Assembly (NCBI GenBank): GCA_025057995.1
Contig: JANXEW010000002.1
Span: forward strand, 124,001 to 188,000
Direction of reading: 5' to 3'
Length of the DNA stretch: 64,000 bases
From: Thermofilaceae archaeon
GTDB taxonomy: Archaea > Thermoproteota > Thermoprotei > Thermofilales > Thermofilaceae
The notes below the pieces were generated by a model. The model ran no database searches. It saw only the letters and a list, made by a program, of their open reading frames with translations, and was not told the DNA's origin. The translations under genes and the position numbers were made by a program. Of this stretch, positions 60,263-64,000 are shown in pieces; the stretch's first letter is position 1; each line of letters opens with the position of its first letter.

Positions 60263-60706
60263 CTATTTTTTCTGTTTTCTTACTGCTACAATAGCGGCAG
60301 CCGTTAGAACAAATAGAGTTACAGCAGTTAACAAGAGCGGAGATAGATCCTTGACAGCTTCACCGCCCACAAGTGAGGTAACCCTAAAGCTAGCCGGTGT
60401 TGCGGGCGCACCGCTGGTCTCACAGGAGACATAAACGAGATAGGTACCAAAGCCAGCTGTAGAAGGTATCTGCCACGACGTACTCCCCGTACCAGTCGGC
60501 GTTAAGGTAATCTCCCTAGCTAAGACAACGTTATTAAAGGGATCCCGAATTTCGATACCACACTTTTCTCCTGAAGCACCTCCCCCTATAGAGATGGTTA
60601 CAATACCGCCTGGAGTAAGAGTAGCTGGAGTCACTGTAACCGTTGGCTGAGCCAATCCGAGCAAAACGACGAACATCGCCGCCGTTAAAAGTAATTTAGC
60701 CTTCAT
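60263..60706 (-). CDS. Small secreted beta-sandwich protein with membrane anchor
   Basis: About 147 residues: signal peptide (KLLLTAAMFVVLLGLAQP), a single copy of the shared module (TPGGIVTISIGGGASGEKC ... FGTYLVYVSCETSGAP), and a C-terminal helix (LSPLLLTAVTLFVLTAAAIVAV) followed by RKQKK. Two Cys, in GEKCGIE and YVSCETS, could form a disulfide. ATG 60706 follows gggtga at good spacing. It starts 5 bases after the upstream gene's stop and shares its operon. Confidence 0.7.
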   Translation of the reverse strand: MKAKLLLTAAMFVVLLGLAQPTVTVTPATLTPGGIVTISIGGGASGEKCGIEIRDPFNNVVLAREITLTPTGTGSTSWQIPSTAGFGTYLVYVSCETSGAPATPASFRVTSLVGGEAVKDLSPLLLTAVTLFVLTAAAIVAVRKQKK

Positions 60707-60711
60707 CCCCC

Positions 60712-61167
60712 TCACCCTGTTACAGTTATAGAAGTTGTTCTAGCCGGTGCTAATGGAGTCCAGGCAGCACCCTTTTCAGATGGAAAACCGTTCCACACGT
60801 AAACTTCGATTCCGTACGTGCCGATAGGATCTGTGAGCCTGATCCCTATACCTCCACCAAAGCTTTTTGTTTCACCAGCAGATATTTTAGTCCTCGTCAT
60901 CAAAAGCCCTAACATGCTGGGACCATGCCATAAAGTAATAATTTGCAGATAATCGAGAGGAAACTGGGCATAATAGTATGCTGCGGGAGCTGATACTTCC
61001 GTCTCAATCACTGCTATCTCTCCCCGTCTAAAGGAAGTTTTAGGAACTCCGGTGTAGTCCTTTGTTTCAACCTTAGTGATTGTTAACGGGTAAGTCGCTT
61101 GTGTTAATGTTAACAGTGGTATCAGGGTTAATACTAAGATAAAAGCTGGTTTTTTCACTTCTTTCAT
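60712..61167 (-). CDS. Secreted protein of unknown function
   Basis: 151 residues: signal peptide (FILVLTLIPLLTLTQA), then a beta-rich domain (IAVIETEVSAPAAYYYAQFP ... GTYGIEVYVWNGFPSEKG). No C-terminal anchor, so it may be released or bound to its anchored operon partner. TATA-like tcttttataagg (minus, about 61188-61198) sits 25 bases before the ATG, heading the two-gene operon. Confidence 0.65.
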   Translation of the reverse strand: MKEVKKPAFILVLTLIPLLTLTQATYPLTITKVETKDYTGVPKTSFRRGEIAVIETEVSAPAAYYYAQFPLDYLQIITLWHGPSMLGLLMTRTKISAGETKSFGGGIGIRLTDPIGTYGIEVYVWNGFPSEKGAAWTPLAPARTTSITVTG

Positions 61168-62160
61168 CGTTAAACTATAGGCTAAGCCTTATAAAAGATT
61201 ATCCTTTCTCTAAAAACTAGAATTTCTGTAGTAAGCGTGATACAAAATACTAAGAGTCGAAACGTTGGAGTGATTTAATGTCAGCATGACAAGTATTATT
61301 ATAACTTCCTCCGCTGACCCTAAGTTCAATAAGTTGATAGAATATTTTCAAAGTTGAAAGTTGTAGACTCAAATATTAGAACAAAGGTTGGAAGGGTAAC
61401 TGGATGAGCCCTTAAGTACTAATTTTTAAAGTAAAAGGTTAAATGAAAAGAAAAATCCTACGATGCTACTTATAATTGTCACATATTTTTTAGCTCATAT
61501 TCGTTAGATTAATCCCAAAGTAGGTAGTCTGTAACTTAAAAATTATCGTAGTAACTGTAGGTATCTTTATCTGCGAAAGTAGCCCTAGAGAGTGAAATAT
61601 GATGGAAGAACTTTTGATAAGAATAAGTTATAAAATTTATTATTTTTCGTTAGCTCTTTCAGAGTCATAATGAAACTTTCTGAATAGCTGTCAGACGACA
61701 CATGTTTGATATGTTAAATTTTCACTAGAAAAGGGGTGTTCTTTATAATACTTTAAGAGGCAGAACTCGCACATGTTTCAAGGATTTTAGATCTTGGTCT
61801 ATTTACTTTACGAGGTCTCAGCCAAAGGAGTCAACGCCATCGGCTAATTCTAAAATTGTTGATCAATCTTTATTATCAAAACTCTAAACTTCGGTAAAAC
61901 ATGAATAGATTATGTTAATATGGAATTATGTTAACTAAGACAAAACTCTTAAGACGATAGCGATCGGTGTACTTTTACTAAATATGAGATTGTAAATACC
62001 ATCTCTCTTAGTGCTTTCAGGTAAAAGTTGGGGAAAGAAGTGACTAGCGCCGTGCATCTCCTTGCTTATGATCTGTGAAAAGTGATGACTTCTTTATTCC
62101 TGCAGCCTTTTGTTCGATTGAATTTTTTAAAGCTTGTCACTAAGGAGCAGTGGTGGTACT
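61168..62160. other. Gene-poor AT-rich stretch
   Basis: About 1 kb with no ORF of credible length. It holds the promoter of the secreted-protein operon at its left end, a possible gene stub at 61278, and a TATA-like attttttaaag (about 62122-62132) before the next gene. No RNA gene or repeat is recognised. Confidence 0.5.
61278..61406 (+). pseudogene. Possible gene stub with a strong SD
   Basis: GGAGTGAT lies 3 bases before ATG 61278. That frame stops at once (ATG TCA GCA TGA), but the next frame reads MTSIIITSSADPKFNKLIEYF, and a third continues SKLKVVDSNIRTKVGRVTG before a stop. The SD plus protein-like continuation across frames suggests a decayed gene start; the family is not identified. 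Confidence 0.3.
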
Positions 62161-62607
62161 TTGAAAACTAGTGGTAGGTCTCGTGTCCTTTTTTCCTTGT
62201 ACGTGACTAGTTTAATTCTTTCTTCAGTTTGGGTTTTACGCGAATATAGACTCGTAACGCTAGGGTACGAGGTTCTCTGGGCCGGTGCTTCATCGGTAAA
62301 TCCACTTTATGATAGCTTTCTTAACCCTCTTGTTTTTCTCGATTGTAAACTCGAGGGGGATAGCATTGTCATGCGTATTTTAAGGACGTATTCGCAACCG
62401 GGTAGAGAAAACGTCACAATTTTCATAAAGCTTCAACTATTTAACGGCGAGACCGTGAAGATGGGAGCGTGGAAAAATGTTGCGTTGGGTGAAATAATCC
62501 AGTTATCATTTCCACTGGATTTCAACGCTGGGCAAGTGATTAGCTATAGAGTTGAGATTTACTTGGAAGAGAAGCTTGTGTTAGCAGAGGAGAAGCTACT
62601 ATGGTAG
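62161..62607 (+). CDS. Membrane-anchored protein of unknown function
   Basis: About 148 residues: a short basic N-terminus, one membrane helix (VLFSLYVTSLILSSVWVL) and an extracellular beta-rich domain. The TTG at 62161 is chosen because ggtggt lies just before it; the track's TTG at 62134 is too close to the TATA-like sequence. Its last 7 bases overlap the next membrane-protein gene, so the two are coupled. Confidence 0.6.
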   Translation: MKTSGRSRVLFSLYVTSLILSSVWVLREYRLVTLGYEVLWAGASSVNPLYDSFLNPLVFLDCKLEGDSIVMRILRTYSQPGRENVTIFIKLQLFNGETVKMGAWKNVALGEIIQLSFPLDFNAGQVISYRVEIYLEEKLVLAEEKLLW

Positions 62608-64000
62608 GTGCTATCAAAAAAGTATCGGTTAAGTCCTTAATGAGTTGTTTTACAAACCTACTTTTCCTTTTCTCGCTTGGGTTCTCGGCCCTTTTAATGT
62701 GGGTATCTCTTTTGTCGATCCGAGGCTTTGCCTGTCCAGTCTTTGAAGGGAAGTTAGTTTCTAAAACTATCTTCGTGCCGCTGGGTTTAGCCGGGGCTAT
62801 TGTATGGTCTTTCGCGTTATTCACCGCTTCTATAGGCTTAAAGCGGTCCATCGGCTTGCTTCTAGTGATCGCTGCTCCTTTAGCTCTGTTCGTTTCGCTC
62901 TGGGTTGATAACCCTTTACCTCTCATAATTGCGACGTTTGCGCTCCTCGCATGTTGGCTGAGTATCCACCCTAGTTATCTTACCACCGCTCTCTTAGTTG
63001 GGATTTGTGTTATAGAATCCCTGGTTATAACATACTTAATGTTTCGGGCGATAGGTTTACCAACACCTCTATCTGCTGCATTGCCGTTTCATTTCTCTCT
63101 CTACTGTTTTGTAGCCCCAATTTTACCGCCTATTGTTATGCTATCCTTCTTCTCTCTCTTTCTACTCCCGTTACTGAGAGGGATGCCACAGAAATCTAGT
63201 TCTCTCCGCTTTGAGTCTAAAGCGACTACTCTTTTTTCACTATTAGTGAGTTTTATGCTTTGGCTTGTGCTCTACTCTCCTAGCCTGAACCCGGGCCCGA
63301 GACTAGTTGGTGTCGACTCAAGGATACGTTATTACCCTCATGCAATGATACTACTTGAGGAAGGACCTTCAGCTGTACTACGCATCGGTTACGATAGGCC
63401 TCTCTCTTATACAATCCTTCTATGGCTTGCAAGTTGGCTGGGACCTTTCGAAGCTGTGAAATTGCTCCCTCTTCTCTCACTATTATTCTATGTAGTTTCA
63501 TGTTATATCGCCGCTAAGGAGCTTTGGGGTAAGCATGTCGCTAGTCTAGCATCGTTGCTAGCCCCCTTCACGTACACGGCCACGGCTGGGCTTTATGGAG
63601 GTCTCTTTAACAACTGGTTCTCCCTATCATTAGCTTTGCTTGCAAGCGCAGCTCTCGCAAAATGGCAGAAAACCGGAAAGATTTTGTGGTCAATTATCTA
63701 CCTGTTTCTGCTAGCATCGTCTGTAGCTTCCCACGTTTACATGGGAGTTGTGACCTCCTTTGTTTTCACTGTCACACTGTTACTACAGCTCGTGAGAGGT
63801 CCCAAGCGCTCCAGGATCGCCTCGCTACTGTTAATCCAGCTTGTTCTCTTTACAATTGGGGTCAACTTTGCTGATAAGATCATCGAGAGCACCGGACAGC
63901 GCTTGCTACCTTCAAAGATAGTGCAGGATCTTGTTAACGCATGGTTAAGGACATCAGCTAAACGCCCTCTCTTCTCAGCGGTTTGGTGGGATGACTTCAG
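62601..64000 (+). CDS. Large polytopic membrane protein, 3'-truncated by the window end
   Basis: Not in the ORF track because it runs off the window. From ATG 62601 the frame is open for 466 codons: about 12 or more membrane helices (GLAGAIVWSFALFTASIGL, LFSLLVSFMLWLVLYSP, ...), with an extracellular loop VGVDSRIRYYPHAMILLEEG after helix ~8. The helix-rich layout with an acidic residue after a membrane segment resembles GT-C-type glycosyltransferases, but I cannot confirm that. The ATG overlaps the upstream gene by 7 bases. Confidence 0.75.
   Translation, partial: MVGAIKKVSVKSLMSCFTNLLFLFSLGFSALLMWVSLLSIRGFACPVFEGKLVSKTIFVPLGLAGAIVWSFALFTASIGLKRSIGLLLVIAAPLALFVSLWVDNPLPLIIATFALLACWLSIHPSYLTTALLVGICVIESLVITYLMFRAIGLPTPLSAALPFHFSLYCFVAPILPPIVMLSFFSLFLLPLLRGMPQKSSSLRFESKATTLFSLLVSFMLWLVLYSPSLNPGPRLVGVDSRIRYYPHAMILLEEGPSAVLRIGYDRPLSYTILLWLASWLGPFEAVKLLPLLSLLFYVVSCYIAAKELWGKHVASLASLLAPFTYTATAGLYGGLFNNWFSLSLALLASAALAKWQKTGKILWSIIYLFLLASSVASHVYMGVVTSFVFTVTLLLQLVRGPKRSRIASLLLIQLVLFTIGVNFADKIIESTGQRLLPSKIVQDLVNAWLRTSAKRPLFSAVWWDDF

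Noticed and set aside
61600-61680. 23-codon ORF MMEELLIRISYK and an ATGATGG motif
   Set aside because: No promoter or SD at proper spacing, and the C-box match is imperfect; chance open frames are expected in this AT-rich DNA.
62075-62110. GTGATGA C-box-like motif, candidate C/D guide RNA
   Set aside because: No D box (CTGA) at suitable distance and no internal C'/D' pair.

Overview
The window is a chromosomal segment of a thermophile-like archaeon, most consistent with a Thermoprotei (crenarchaeal) lineage. The evidence is an RNA polymerase with the largest subunit split into A' and A'' but an undivided B subunit, eukaryote-like ribosomal proteins L30e, L18e and L14e, Cbf5, FEN1, Cdc48/VAT, wyosine and mevalonate-pathway enzymes, and a tRNA with an archaeal bulge-helix-bulge intron. 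Starts follow two patterns. Many genes have a TATA box about 25-35 bases before the start codon and are probably leaderless. Others, mostly inside operons, carry a GGTGAT or GGAGGTGA Shine-Dalgarno sequence. A Thermofilum-like relative is my guess for genus level, with low confidence.

1-13.2 kb (plus strand) holds the 3' part of PEP synthase, then rpoH-rpoB-rpoA1-rpoA2, rpl30e-nusA, rps12, and rpoD-rpl18e-rpl13-rps9. Next is a minus-strand block (13.3-17.4 kb): rpoN, taw3, a biotin carboxylase, a THEP1-type NTPase, DUF371 and pcm. 17.5-21.0 kb carries rpl14e-cbf5, a tRNA-Ser(GGA) gene with an 11-nt intron, and rps13, rps4, rps11. 21-32.5 kb mixes a sugar nucleotidyltransferase, enolase, a HAD phosphatase, DUF429, a two-gene ManC/phosphomannomutase-like pair, HIT, pyrophosphatase, cdc48 and fen1. 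32.5-46 kb has a CcdA-like membrane protein with a secreted partner, a radical SAM protein, UPF0282, serS, fni-memo-rps2-phosphoesterase, a membrane metallopeptidase and a thymidylate synthase-like gene. 46.1-51.4 kb is a complete oligopeptide ABC operon. 51.5-54.7 kb has a nucleotide-sugar epimerase, galU, an aminopropyltransferase and a helix-hairpin-helix gene.

From 54.7 kb on, gene density falls. A 2.2 kb stretch contains broken remnants, including a recognisable ThiF/MoeB-type E1 pseudogene. It is followed by an island of secreted, membrane-anchored surface proteins (57-61 kb), three of which share a paralogous N-terminal beta-sandwich module. After another gene-poor kilobase come a membrane-protein pair; the second member runs off the window end and is missing from the ORF track.

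Most of the window is core information processing and central metabolism. The accessory interest lies in the split and degenerate sugar nucleotidyltransferase/mutase pair, the surface-protein island with its 15-bp direct repeats, the decayed region, and small regulatory features (a leaderless mini-ORF before rpl30e, a bidirectional TATA box, and an inverted repeat at the peptide-transporter promoter). I found no CRISPR array, rRNA gene, insertion sequence, intein or prophage.
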